Origin: Fenollaria massiliensis
Lineage (GTDB): Bacteria; Bacillota; Clostridia; Tissierellales; Peptoniphilaceae
Length of the DNA: 64,000 nt
NCBI RefSeq assembly: GCF_000312505.2
Contig: NZ_HG326224.1
Location: 186,001-250,000, forward strand
Direction: 5' to 3'
Each line of letters begins with the position of its first letter. Position 1 is the stretch's first letter. The notes below the pieces were generated by a model. It was not told the origin of the DNA and did no database searches. It was given only the letters and a program-made list of their open reading frames with translations. Position numbers and translations under genes: made by a program. Positions 27,039-36,060 of the stretch are shown here, piece after piece.

Positions 27039-30000
27039 TTACTTTAAGACCTTTGTCACAAGTGGTAGGTCATTTGAAATATTTTCTTTATTCATGCCAA
27101 GGTACTCTGCTATGGCTTCTCTTACCATAGGTCCAGCATTTATACCCATGCCGCCTTGGAAAACTAAGGCGCTTACAGCTATCTCTGGTTTTTCATAAGG
27201 CGCAAAAGCCACAAACCATGAGAATGAATCGTATGGCTTGTTTGTGTATGGATTTACACCATTCTTTTCAGCTGTACCGGTTTTACATCCTACATTGATA
27301 GGGAAATTTTGGAAAAGTGGTTTTGCCGAACCAAACTTACTTACCTTGTACATACCATTTTTAACAACATCTAATTCACTTTTACTCTTTAAGCCAATAT
27401 CCTCAAATTTTCTTTCAAAATTATATACATCTTCAAGTCCATCATAAGACTTAATTGAGTCAATCAATGTTAATTTATTGCGTTCACCGCCATTGGCAAT
27501 GGTAGCAACATAGTTTGACATCTGTATTGGTGTATATGATGAATCACCTTGACCGATAGTTACATAAAGTGTATCAGCAAGATTCCACTTAGCTTGATTT
27601 AAATAAGTGTACTTAATTATATCAGCTAAGCCCTCACGCTTGCCATGGAGCTTCTTTTCTGTATCAAAACCAAGCTTATCAAGCTCTTCAATAACTTGAT
27701 TTCTTGTCATATTTGGTCCCTCTTCAAGCCAAGACAATATCTCATTTATCGCCTTGTCTCTAAAAACTTCATCGTATCTAATGCCATTTTTCACATAATT
27801 TGCAAGATTTTCATTCAAATAGTTTCTTAAATAAAATCTCATGTTTTGTAATTTCTTTTCAGGATTTGGAACGCCGCCAGAAAATTCGTTTGGAACGTTA
27901 ATCTCAATACCTGTTTTGTCATTAAGGCCAAATCTTTTCGCCATATCAACAATATCATCAATTGATAGCTTTATTTCAAGTTTCTTTCCTAATCTTTGGT
28001 TCTCTCCCATTGCTAAAGAATAGAAAAAGTAGTTACAAGAAACTTTTAAAGCATCACTTAAATTGACATCGCCATGCGTCCTGTGATAATCAGTCCATAA
28101 AAGGCATCTAAATTTCTTTGTACCAAGCTCTGCGTATCCCATGTCCCTAATTTTTGTCTGAGGGCTAAGACCTTTCTCAAGTGCCGCAAGTCCAGTACAC
28201 ATCTTAAATATAGAACCCGGTTGCACCGCAGTTTGTGTCGCTACATTTAGTAGCGGTCTTGCTGCTAATGGGTTTTTAACTTCTATAGGGCCCAAGCTGT
28301 CCCAATCACTTTTACTAATTCCTGTTGCGAATAAATTTAGATTATATCCAGGATAGCTTGCCATAGTCAATACTTCACCTGTGTTTGGATTATTTAAAAC
28401 GATGGATCCAGAGCTTGTATTATCATAAGTTCTCTTTCTCTTTCTATCCCACTCCATCTTGAAATCACCGTACTTACTAGCAAAGGTGCCGCTTCTTGGT
28501 ATAGTCTTTATTGTTCTTTCAAGAAGTTTTTCGCATTTCTTTTGTAATTCAGCGTCAATGCTTAAATAGATGGTATTGCCTCTTTCAGGTTTTGTCTCTG
28601 AAATAACTCTAGTTTTGTTACCAATTCTATCGACCTCGACAACCATCTCGCCGTCTTTACCTTTGAGTACATCTTCATAAGATTCTTCAATACCAGTTTT
28701 ACCAATGATTGAGTCAGGTAAATATTTCTTTTGATTTATATATTTTTCAATTTCGGCATCGGTTGATATCTTTCCTAAAGAGCCTATAACGTGGCACATA
28801 ACTGAGCCCATCGGGTAATACCTAATTGGCTCGATAGAAATATTTATACCTGTATTTAAATATAATTTTTCTTCGATTTTAGCAACTGTTTGTGGTTTAA
28901 TACCATAAGCAAATTTTATCGGTTGATAAGCAAGTTGACCTTGCTTTAAAAATAGCTCATATATGCTAAGAAGAGTTTTTGCTTCATAGCGAGCATAATC
29001 CTCGTCAATGCTGTATTTTTCCATAGCTTTACGAAGTGTTTCTTCTGGAGTTTTGTCTTCGAATTTGTCTTTAAACTTGAAAATTCTCTCCAAGAATGTC
29101 CTGTACTGAATTAAATCCACATACTCAAAATCACCTGCTATAGAAATCCTTGTTTGTACTTCATCTTCGAGTAAGCATTTTTGAGCATATGGCCTAATTT
29201 TATTATTACTAATAAACTGATCCATAATTTCCTTATTGTCCGCTTCTTTAATAAGTTCGTCAATAGCTGGTGTATCTGAATCAAATTTTTCGTCTTTATA
29301 TCTATATAAAACATCTAAGCTATCTGGATTAATTATAGCCTCAACCTTTGTTTCGATATTCTTAGACCTGATTAGGTCGATCAAAATCTTTCCTGGAGCA
29401 ATAATTTCATCGTCTTCGTTCTTATATGCTTTTCCCAGCATATTCTTTAGTGATGTGTTTTTGAAAATATTGATAAAATCGTCTTTAGCACTTGTGTCAT
29501 AAGTAATAAAATTTGGATACTGCTTCATAAGTGCTCTTTTTTGCTCAAGATATGACTCATAAAATGTGTTTACACAGTCCTTAAGCGCAATTTTTTCAAG
29601 ACCATTATCTTTAAATTTTTCATAAACAAGCTTTCTAATCATAGGATGAGATAGTATTCTGCTAAGAATTGTGTCATCACTAACTATGATCTCAGTAACT
29701 AGCCCTCTTGGGCTTAGTCCTTCATTAAATTCGTTCTTTTGCTTAAAATCAAGAAATTTATCATTTGCTACGAATTCATATTTGTCTCCAGTATTTTTAT
29801 ATTCAACTGGAAAGTCAACAAATTTTGATTTTATCGCATATAAAGCTCTATTAGCAAGTCTTACATCGTAACTCTTCTCATCATTATTAAAAGTCATGTA
29901 CATGTCTAAGCAGCTATCTAAAACATCTTTATTTTTTATAAAATCTATCACAGTTTTTATAGGTGACTTGTCTTTGCTGATGTAGTCAGCATCATCCTTA

Positions 30001-30368
30001 TACGCAAAATAATTAAAATCTATAGGAAAGTCGTTTTGATATATGACTCCATCCTCCTCAAGACTTGTTGCTAGCTCAAGAAGAGCTTTATTTCTATCTT
30101 CAGCCTCTAAGTTTAGCATATCATCCTTAAAAATTTGCACAGTAAAAGAAGGAAGATTGCCAGCTATTAACCTTCCGTACCTGTCTCTAATCTCGCCTCT
30201 CGGAGCTGTAACAGTTATCGTTCTAATTTTAGAATTGTCAGAAATATACCTGTAGTGATCGCCTTCAACTAAAGTTAAATGAGCAAGCTTTAATACTAAA
30301 ATGCTCAAAATAACTATAATCACAAAATTTATAAATGTATATCTCTTATTCTTTTCAAGATTATTCAT
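27039..30368 (-). CDS. mrdA: Penicillin-binding protein 2, oversized (class B, MrdA type)
   Basis: A class B transpeptidase with one N-terminal membrane helix (about residues 13-31). A dimerisation region begins APRGEIRDRYGRLIAGNLP. The transpeptidase domain has SIFK near residue 717 (catalytic Ser), SCN near 777 and KTGTAEKNG near 1026. The protein is 1109 residues, several hundred more than a typical PBP2. The extra length lies between the N-terminal region and the transpeptidase domain (roughly residues 110-480), plus an insertion between the SxN and KTG motifs (about residues 800-930). It lies directly downstream of mreD. The activity is cross-linking of peptidoglycan during wall growth. 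Confidence 0.92.
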   Translation of the reverse strand: MNNLEKNKRYTFINFVIIVILSILVLKLAHLTLVEGDHYRYISDNSKIRTITVTAPRGEIRDRYGRLIAGNLPSFTVQIFKDDMLNLEAEDRNKALLELATSLEEDGVIYQNDFPIDFNYFAYKDDADYISKDKSPIKTVIDFIKNKDVLDSCLDMYMTFNNDEKSYDVRLANRALYAIKSKFVDFPVEYKNTGDKYEFVANDKFLDFKQKNEFNEGLSPRGLVTEIIVSDDTILSRILSHPMIRKLVYEKFKDNGLEKIALKDCVNTFYESYLEQKRALMKQYPNFITYDTSAKDDFINIFKNTSLKNMLGKAYKNEDDEIIAPGKILIDLIRSKNIETKVEAIINPDSLDVLYRYKDEKFDSDTPAIDELIKEADNKEIMDQFISNNKIRPYAQKCLLEDEVQTRISIAGDFEYVDLIQYRTFLERIFKFKDKFEDKTPEETLRKAMEKYSIDEDYARYEAKTLLSIYELFLKQGQLAYQPIKFAYGIKPQTVAKIEEKLYLNTGINISIEPIRYYPMGSVMCHVIGSLGKISTDAEIEKYINQKKYLPDSIIGKTGIEESYEDVLKGKDGEMVVEVDRIGNKTRVISETKPERGNTIYLSIDAELQKKCEKLLERTIKTIPRSGTFASKYGDFKMEWDRKRKRTYDNTSSGSIVLNNPNTGEVLTMASYPGYNLNLFATGISKSDWDSLGPIEVKNPLAARPLLNVATQTAVQPGSIFKMCTGLAALEKGLSPQTKIRDMGYAELGTKKFRCLLWTDYHRTHGDVNLSDALKVSCNYFFYSLAMGENQRLGKKLEIKLSIDDIVDMAKRFGLNDKTGIEINVPNEFSGGVPNPEKKLQNMRFYLRNYLNENLANYVKNGIRYDEVFRDKAINEILSWLEEGPNMTRNQVIEELDKLGFDTEKKLHGKREGLADIIKYTYLNQAKWNLADTLYVTIGQGDSSYTPIQMSNYVATIANGGERNKLTLIDSIKSYDGLEDVYNFERKFEDIGLKSKSELDVVKNGMYKVSKFGSAKPLFQNFPINVGCKTGTAEKNGVNPYTNKPYDSFSWFVAFAPYEKPEIAVSALVFQGGMGINAGPMVREAIAEYLGMNKENISNDLPLVTKVLK

Positions 30369-30376
30369 GATATCAC

Positions 30377-30868
30377 CTAGATGTCATAATTTTTATATCT
30401 AAATATCCTCTTTGATATTAAATAGCTTAGCACTCCATATAGCGCTACAAAAACTATCTTTATAGAAAAGATATTTTTAGCAAGATGCGAAATAATAATG
30501 TCTACACCCATAAAACTTAATAGTATGTATGAGAATATTATATAAAATAAATACACTACTATGTTTACTATAGCTATACTTAATAAATTTTCCATATTAA
30601 TGTTATCTCTAATAAAATATATTATTAAATAAATTATTGTAAATAAAAATAAATTTAAAAACAAAACCTCATGAGCAAGTAAATCATTTAAAATTGCTAC
30701 AACTATGGTCCAAATTAAGCCTTCTCTGCTCTTTGCTAATAATGCAAGCGACACGACTAAGCAAAGCGTCATGTTAAATATAAAATTAATTGGCAAAAAG
30801 TTTGGTAATATGGCTGCTTTTAAAATATAGTTTATAAATAAAAAAATTAAAAACGCTAAAACTTTCAT
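30377..30868 (-). CDS. mreD: Rod shape-determining protein MreD
   Basis: A 163-residue hydrophobic protein with five to six membrane helices. It is identified by size, hydropathy and position between mreC and mrdA; MreD sequences are poorly conserved, and SREGLIWTIVVAILNDLLAHEVL is the most family-like stretch. It is a membrane component of the elongasome. The start is 4 bp downstream of mreC. Confidence 0.85.
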   Translation of the reverse strand: MKVLAFLIFLFINYILKAAILPNFLPINFIFNMTLCLVVSLALLAKSREGLIWTIVVAILNDLLAHEVLFLNLFLFTIIYLIIYFIRDNINMENLLSIAIVNIVVYLFYIIFSYILLSFMGVDIIISHLAKNIFSIKIVFVALYGVLSYLISKRIFRYKNYDI

Positions 30869-30872
30869 CTCA

Positions 30873-31706
30873 TTACCTTTTAATTATAAATACATTTGAA
30901 ACATCTTTTATATCTACTGCCGCCTTTACCTTTATAAGCTTCTTTAAATTTGATTCATCGTTTATAACTTCAACTACTTCCCCTAAATAAATATTTGGTG
31001 GGTACTCATCTGATGAACTTGATGTGATAAGCTTGTCGCCAACTAAAACATCGGCATTTGAATCAAACATATAGCCTTCGATCTTAGAATCAAAAGTTCC
31101 GCCCATAACGCCCGACTCATTGTTTCTAAGTATATTAAAACTTACTTTAAACTTATCATCATTAAGAGAAATAACTCTTGATGAATCCTTTGATGCGTCT
31201 GTGATTTTGCCCAAAAGTCCTTCGATGTATACGTTGTTTTGTATTTCAGAAGCGCCTATAACTATATCGCCGTCTTTAACACCATCTTTTTTTCCTTTGT
31301 TTATGGTAAATCTCTTGTACCATTCATCAGGATCCATGGACGCTATCTTGGCCTTTGTTAAATCGTATTTTGTATTTTGCAATAAATTGTATTCTTTTTT
31401 AAGATATGATGACTTCATAATCACAGTTTCGAGCTCTCTGTTCTTATCTTCAAGTATACTTACTTTTTCTTCAAGCTCTTTTATCTTGCTCTTTGAATCA
31501 TCTTTTGAAAATAAACCTTTAAAACCGTTAGAAATTCTGTTCGCGCCGCCATAAAAAAACGATGATATCTTAGACATAATATCACTAGGCGCAGACTCAA
31601 CGCTATTAAGAGATTTTTTCTTATTATTTATAGCAATAATAAGAACTATGGCTAATAGTAAAACTAAAATTGTTAAAATTACTTTATGTTTTTTAATAAA
31701 ATTCAT
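30873..31706 (-). CDS. mreC: Cell shape-determining protein MreC
   Basis: The protein has 277 residues from MNFIKKHKV. A GGAGTGA site 4 nt upstream of that ATG, overlapping the radC stop, decides the start; a longer frame reaches 31757. One membrane helix (about 9-27) is followed by a coiled coil (about 68-100) and the beta-rich MreC domain with VVIGASE, LLGKITDASKDSSRVISL and the Ile/Val-rich end. It organises wall synthesis on the outer side of the membrane. mreB, normally between radC and mreC, is absent. Confidence 0.93.
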   Translation of the reverse strand: MNFIKKHKVILTILVLLLAIVLIIAINNKKKSLNSVESAPSDIMSKISSFFYGGANRISNGFKGLFSKDDSKSKIKELEEKVSILEDKNRELETVIMKSSYLKKEYNLLQNTKYDLTKAKIASMDPDEWYKRFTINKGKKDGVKDGDIVIGASEIQNNVYIEGLLGKITDASKDSSRVISLNDDKFKVSFNILRNNESGVMGGTFDSKIEGYMFDSNADVLVGDKLITSSSSDEYPPNIYLGEVVEVINDESNLKKLIKVKAAVDIKDVSNVFIIKR

Positions 31707-31710
31707 TATA

Positions 31711-32412
31711 TCACTCCATGAGATTATGTTCTTTAAAACTAAAGAAAGTATCTCCAATAATTAAATGATCTAAAATAGATATGCCAATAATTTTCGAGCA
31801 CTCTACTAGTCTATTCGTTAGCAGTTTATCCTCGTGTGATGGGCTCGAATCACCACTTGGGTGGTTATGAATAAGTATGCAGCTACTTGCATTGCACTTA
31901 ACTAAATCTCTAAATACATCTCTTGGATGCACTTGAGTTGAGTTTACTGTGCCTTTTGAAACTTCAATTATTTTAATAAGTTTAAGTTTTGTATCAAGTG
32001 CAAGCACTATAAATTTTTCTTGAGGTTCGTTCATAAACTCATTTCTATATGCTCTATAAACTTTTTTTGGATCGTTTAGACTTTCAGCTTCATATAAACT
32101 TGATGGACCAGTCAGTCTCCTAGCAAGTTCAAGCGCAGCTATAATTTGGCAGGCCTTAGCCTTTCCAATACCGCTAATTTCAGTTAAGTCCTCTACCTTT
32201 AAAGATGCATAGCCATTTAAATTGTTAAACCTTTTTAAAATCTCTTTAGATAAATCAATTGCGCTATAGTTTGTTGTGCCAGTGCCTATGATTATAGCTA
32301 AGATTTCAGCTAGTTCAAGTGCTTCTCTACCACGGCTGATAAGTTTTTCCCTTGGTCTGTCATCAAGCTTAATGTCTTGCATCATTATTTTTTTCTCTTC
32401 TATATTATTCAT
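31711..32412 (-). CDS. radC: RadC family JAB-domain protein
   Basis: The protein has 233 residues. An N-terminal helix-hairpin-helix region (LTEISGIGKAKACQIIAALE) precedes the MPN/JAMM metal site (LIHNHPSGDSSPSHED). All ligands are present. The family's cellular role is disputed; it is named for an early DNA repair assignment that was not upheld. It overlaps the upstream Gx-type gene by 8 bp and its stop is part of the mreC ribosome binding site. Confidence 0.95.
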   Translation of the reverse strand: MNNIEEKKIMMQDIKLDDRPREKLISRGREALELAEILAIIIGTGTTNYSAIDLSKEILKRFNNLNGYASLKVEDLTEISGIGKAKACQIIAALELARRLTGPSSLYEAESLNDPKKVYRAYRNEFMNEPQEKFIVLALDTKLKLIKIIEVSKGTVNSTQVHPRDVFRDLVKCNASSCILIHNHPSGDSSPSHEDKLLTNRLVECSKIIGISILDHLIIGDTFFSFKEHNLME

Positions 32413-32920
32413 TGATAAACCCTCTTATATTTTTAAATCTATTGATAAAAAGCTCTGCAATTTTAGCAATTACTATAGATGCAAATGTTCCTATGATGAC
32501 TAGTATTGGTAAATATGCAAAAATAATCTTATTTGATAATATTATTGATGCGCATAATATTTGTCCAAAATTGTGAAAAAAAGCTCCAACAGCGCTCACA
32601 CCATAAATGCTAAAATACTTATTTAAGTATCGCTTAAATATATACATAAATATAACGCTTAATATACCTCCACTCATCGACATCAAAAAGGCGATGATAT
32701 TGCCAAATTGAAGAAAAACTAAAATATTCTTTATGATTATTATAAATAAGCCGTATTTAAAAGAGTATAGATACAAAACTGCAAGAACTGCGATGTTTGC
32801 AAGACCTATCCTTAATCCTGGTATGCTAAATGATAGCGGTATGAAGTTTTCTATGATGCTTAAAACCACTGCAAATACAGTGAATAAAGCAATATAAATA
32901 AAATCTTTCGTCTTCATCAT
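32405..32920 (-). CDS. Gx transporter / heptaprenyl diphosphate synthase component I family membrane protein
   Basis: The protein has 171 residues with about five membrane helices. The opening FIYIALFTVFAVVLSIIENF, the motif GLRIGLANIAVLAVLYLYSF and the end NFGQILCASIIL match the Pfam family named HepS component I (Gx transporter). The annotation as a prenyl synthase subunit is historical; the hydropathy speaks for a small transporter. In Firmicutes it often follows Rnf genes and a NusG-II protein, as here. It overlaps the NusG-II gene by 4 bp. Confidence 0.85.
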   Translation of the reverse strand: MMKTKDFIYIALFTVFAVVLSIIENFIPLSFSIPGLRIGLANIAVLAVLYLYSFKYGLFIIIIKNILVFLQFGNIIAFLMSMSGGILSVIFMYIFKRYLNKYFSIYGVSAVGAFFHNFGQILCASIILSNKIIFAYLPILVIIGTFASIVIAKIAELFINRFKNIRGFINE

Positions 32921-33300
32921 TTAATCACTGCATCCAACTCTTCACTATCTTTTTTATCTGTCCTTGACTTTATCTCAATGATCATTCTATTTGGTATACA
33001 AACTATACTTTGACTAATTGAATGTATCTTTCCTTGTAAAACATCAAGTTTATTTGGACAGTCAGCCTCTAAGACTCTTACATAGTCCTTAGCAATTTCT
33101 ATCTTGTTAAATCCATACTTAGTCTTTAAAGGATATATGTATGTTTTATCCTTAAATTCAAGATTTTTATATTCTTTGCCATCAACAGAGATGGCTATGT
33201 ACTTATCATTTGAATTAGACGCGAAAAATTTATCTTTAACGATAAAGATAAATGAAAATAATATTAAAAAAATTATTAAAACGACATCTAATTTTTTCAT
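32917..33300 (-). CDS. NusG domain II-containing protein
   Basis: The protein has 127 residues: an N-terminal membrane anchor (residues 4-22), then an extracytoplasmic beta-domain. The pattern ISVDGKEY, EADCPNKLDVLQGKI and SIVCIPNRMIIEI matches NusG domain II proteins found with Rnf and FAD:protein FMN transferase genes. It is not a transcription factor. AGAGGT lies 9 nt before the ATG. It follows rnfB across a long hairpin. Confidence 0.85.
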   Translation of the reverse strand: MKKLDVVLIIFLILFSFIFIVKDKFFASNSNDKYIAISVDGKEYKNLEFKDKTYIYPLKTKYGFNKIEIAKDYVRVLEADCPNKLDVLQGKIHSISQSIVCIPNRMIIEIKSRTDKKDSEELDAVIK

Positions 33301-33321
33301 TTAATAAACCTCTTTTTATCG

Positions 33322-33354
33322 TTTTAAGGGTATGGCTCTACCATACCCTTAAAA
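33322..33354 (-). other. Long hairpin between rnfB and the NusG-II gene
   Basis: TTTTAAGGGTATGG/CCATACCCTTAAAA is a perfect 14-bp inverted repeat with a 5-nt loop. It is followed on the minus strand by A-rich DNA, not by a clean T run. It may be a partial terminator or a message-stabilising end for the rnf cistrons. Confidence 0.55.
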
Positions 33355-33367
33355 GATAATTATCTAA

Positions 33368-34307
33368 TTATGCTTCTTTATTAGCAGTTTCAGCTTCCTT
33401 TGCAGGAGCTTCTACCTTTGGAGCCTCAGCCTTAGGCGCTTCAGCATTAGGCGCTTCAGCCTTAGGTGCTTCAGCATTAGGTGTTTCTACCTTTGGAGCT
33501 GCTGGCTTTGGTTTTAAGTTCTCAGCATGAATTGCCTTTGTAGGACATTTTTGTGCACATATAGTACAGTTTATACATCCTTCGTAAACAATGTGAGCTA
33601 AGTTATTTTCAAAAGCAATAGTATCTTTTGGACAGTTCTTTACACAAATCTTACATCCGATACATCCTATACCGCATGCTTCTTTAACTTTTTTACCCAT
33701 GTTAGTGTTTTTACACTTAACAAATACCTTGCTCTTATATGGAACCATCTCAATAATTTTCTTTGGACAAGTTCCAACGCAAATCTTACATGATTTACAT
33801 TTTTCTTTTAATACATGAGCAACGCCATTTATCATCTCGATAGCATCGAATGGACATGCTTTTACGCATGAAGCGCATCCAACGCAGCCAAATTCACAAG
33901 ACTTTGGTCCGCCTGAGATTTGTGATGCAAATGAACAGCTTTCTATGCCCTTGTAATCATATTTTATTTTAGTTTTTATCGCAGTCGCCTTGACATAATA
34001 CGTTGGCAACCATCTTTTCAGCGCTACCTACGTCAACACCAAGTATTGCAGCTATCTTACCTGCGCATGTTGCTCCACCTACTGGACATGTGTTAACAGG
34101 TGCTTCTCCCTTTGCAATTGCATTGGCAAGTCCTTCACATCCTGGAAAACCGCAGGCACCGCAGTTAGCTCCTGGTAGTGCAGATAAAACCTTATCTACT
34201 GTTGGATCTAGTTTTACTTCAAAAACTCTTGAAGCTATTGATAGTAAAACAGCAAAAATCAAGCCTATGATACCACAGACTGCTATAGGTATTAAATATA
34301 CTTCCAT
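33368..34307 (-). pseudogene. rnfB: Electron transport complex subunit RnfB, frameshifted
   Basis: Two frames (33969-34307 and 33368-34009) form one RnfB of about 310 residues. The first has the membrane anchor and the CGACGFPGCEG cluster motif and ends QGDCDKN plus TAA. The second continues KTKIKYDYKGIESC and holds four ferredoxin-type CxxCxxCxxxCP motifs (CVGCASCVKACP, CKSCKICVGTCP, CIGCKICVKNCP, CINCTICAQKCP). The breakpoint is the A5 run (plus-strand T5 at 33973-33977); removing one A joins the frames. The C-terminus is a repetitive Ala/Pro/Glu tail. RnfB is the ferredoxin-side module of the ion-pumping ferredoxin:NAD+ oxidoreductase, so a real knockout would be costly. Confidence 0.88.
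33405..33500 (-). repeat. Short tandem repeats coding the RnfB Ala-Pro-Glu tail
   Basis: A 15-bp unit coding EAPKA or EAPNA recurs about six times, alternating Lys and Asn so that the larger period is 30 bp. It is a low-complexity C-terminal tail after the last cluster domain. Confidence 0.75.
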
Positions 34308-34317
34308 AGTGTACCTC

Positions 34318-34893
34318 CTATACTAGTCCTGAGAAGCCCATGAACGCTATAGACATAAGTCCAGCTGCGATCAATGCAAGAGGCATTCCCTTAAGTGGCT
34401 CAGGTACATCAACAAGCTCTAGCTTTTCTCTTAGTGATGAAAGTAGTATTAGTGCTAAACCAAAACCAAGTGACGCACCAATGGCGTTTGTTATTACTTC
34501 AAATATGTTATAATCACTTTGAATATTAAGTATAGCAACACCTAGTACCATACAGTTAGTTGTGATTAATGGTAGGAAAACACCCATTGCTCCATAAAGA
34601 GCTGGAGATATCTTCTTGATAACCATTTCAACGAATTGTACTAAGGATGCTATGATAAGTATAAATACAATTGTTTGTAAATATCCTAAGTTAAATGGGT
34701 TAAGTAAAAGCATTTGAACATAGTAAGTAATGATTGAAGCAAGTGTTACTACGAATGTAACGGCTACACTCATTCCTGTTGCTGTCTCTACTTTACTTGA
34801 AACACCAAGAAACGGACAAATTCCTAAGAATTGAGCGAAAACATAGTTGTTTACAAAAATTGTAGAAATAAGAATCTTAAATATTGTTCCCAT
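34318..34893 (-). CDS. rnfA: Electron transport complex subunit RnfA
   Basis: The protein has 191 residues with six membrane helices. The family start (FVNNYVFAQFLGICPFLGVS) and FLPLITTNCMVLGVAIL are diagnostic; the TNC motif carries a conserved cysteine, which in this family helps bind a cluster between RnfA and RnfE. It abuts rnfE without a gap. Confidence 0.96.
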   Translation of the reverse strand: MGTIFKILISTIFVNNYVFAQFLGICPFLGVSSKVETATGMSVAVTFVVTLASIITYYVQMLLLNPFNLGYLQTIVFILIIASLVQFVEMVIKKISPALYGAMGVFLPLITTNCMVLGVAILNIQSDYNIFEVITNAIGASLGFGLALILLSSLREKLELVDVPEPLKGMPLALIAAGLMSIAFMGFSGLV

Positions 34894-35487
34894 CTAGTTT
34901 TCCTCCTTCTTCTTTTTCAATAAGTATATGTTAAAGATTGCTACAAATATACCTAGAACAATGAATGCTCCTGGAGGTAGTACGAATAGAGAAGCTCCAT
35001 GGAATATTTGGTTACCCCATATAGAACCTGCGCCTATTAACTCTCTAACAAAACCTAATGCACATATTGCAATAGCATAACCTAAGCCAGATGCTAAGCC
35101 GTCAATTATCGAGTAAAAAACATTGTTCTTTGATGCAAAGCTTTCAGCTCTAGCAAGTATCATACAGTTTACTACTATAAGTGGGATAAACAAGCCCAAT
35201 TGCTTGTACATATCTGGTAAATATGCATGCAATACTAAGTCAATGATAGTAACAAATGTTGCTATGATAACTATATATATAGGTATTCTTATCTTTGAAG
35301 GTATTACCTTTCTTAATAAGGATATGAAAAAGTTCGAAAGAATTGTAACTATTAAAACTGCAGCTGCCATTGTAACTGAGTTTTTTAGAGTACTAGAGAT
35401 GGCAAGTACTGAGCATAGACCAACTAATTGTGATAATATTGTATTATTATCAATCATACCGTTTTTAAATATTTTTGATATTTTCAT
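34894..35487 (-). CDS. rnfE: Electron transport complex subunit RnfE
   Basis: The protein has 197 residues with six membrane helices. Motifs NTILSQLVGLCSVLAIS and LFIPLIVVNCMILARAESFA are typical, the latter with the conserved cysteine partner of RnfA. GAGSIWG...LPPGAFIVLG marks the C-terminal part. It forms the membrane core of Rnf with RnfA and RnfD. Confidence 0.96.
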   Translation of the reverse strand: MKISKIFKNGMIDNNTILSQLVGLCSVLAISSTLKNSVTMAAAVLIVTILSNFFISLLRKVIPSKIRIPIYIVIIATFVTIIDLVLHAYLPDMYKQLGLFIPLIVVNCMILARAESFASKNNVFYSIIDGLASGLGYAIAICALGFVRELIGAGSIWGNQIFHGASLFVLPPGAFIVLGIFVAIFNIYLLKKKKEEN

Positions 35488-35496
35488 CTCGCACCT

Positions 35497-36060
35497 CTAC
35501 TTTAACTTACTCAAAGTGTCAATTGCTTGATTAACAGCTTCTACAGTTGCTCTTGAAGAAATTGTTGAGCCTGATATAGCTTGTATCTCTTCTCCAGAAG
35601 CGCTCTTTGATAAAACTAGATCTTGACTTGCATCTATATCAACAAATTGATCTTTAAACTCATCATGTTCGATTCTATCTCCTAGTGATGGTGTTTCTTT
35701 GTGTGATAAAACAAGTATCTTTGTAATTTTATCTTCTGCAATGCCTGTTAATATAACAACGTCTCCGCCATAACCTGATCCAGCAGTTTTGAATGTATAT
35801 CCAATTACTGAACCATCTTTCTTTGCTTCATATATATCTTGTATTTTTTTATTTTCACTCTTTAAGCTTTCTAATTTTGCTGCGTCAAGCTCATCAAAAC
35901 TATCAGCATCTGGAATTAGCTCTTTAAATGCAGCTTGAGTTTCTTCGTATTCTCTTTCGTCAATGATAGGTTTAGTTAAGCTGTTTGTATAAGATAGTAT
36001 TCCTCCTGAGAAAGCCGCAATGATAAATAATATTAAACCAAGTTTTATTGTTTCTTTCAT
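35497..36060 (-). CDS. rnfG: Electron transport complex subunit RnfG
   Basis: The protein has 187 residues: an N-terminal membrane helix (about 8-26) and an FMN-binding domain outside the membrane. The covalent flavin motif is ISGSTISSRATVEAVNQA near the C-terminus, where a threonine carries FMN by a phosphoester bond. ETPSLGDRI upstream is also conserved. It overlaps rnfD by 4 bp. Confidence 0.95.
   Translation of the reverse strand: MKETIKLGLILFIIAAFSGGILSYTNSLTKPIIDEREYEETQAAFKELIPDADSFDELDAAKLESLKSENKKIQDIYEAKKDGSVIGYTFKTAGSGYGGDVVILTGIAEDKITKILVLSHKETPSLGDRIEHDEFKDQFVDIDASQDLVLSKSASGEEIQAISGSTISSRATVEAVNQAIDTLSKLK

Noticed and set aside
33405-33500. CRISPR-like repeats
   Set aside because: The short units are contiguous, coding and in frame with RnfB, without spacers. 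No CRISPR array was seen anywhere in the window.
33969-33971. rnfB interruption as a selenocysteine site
   Set aside because: The stop is TAA and the continuation is in a different frame.
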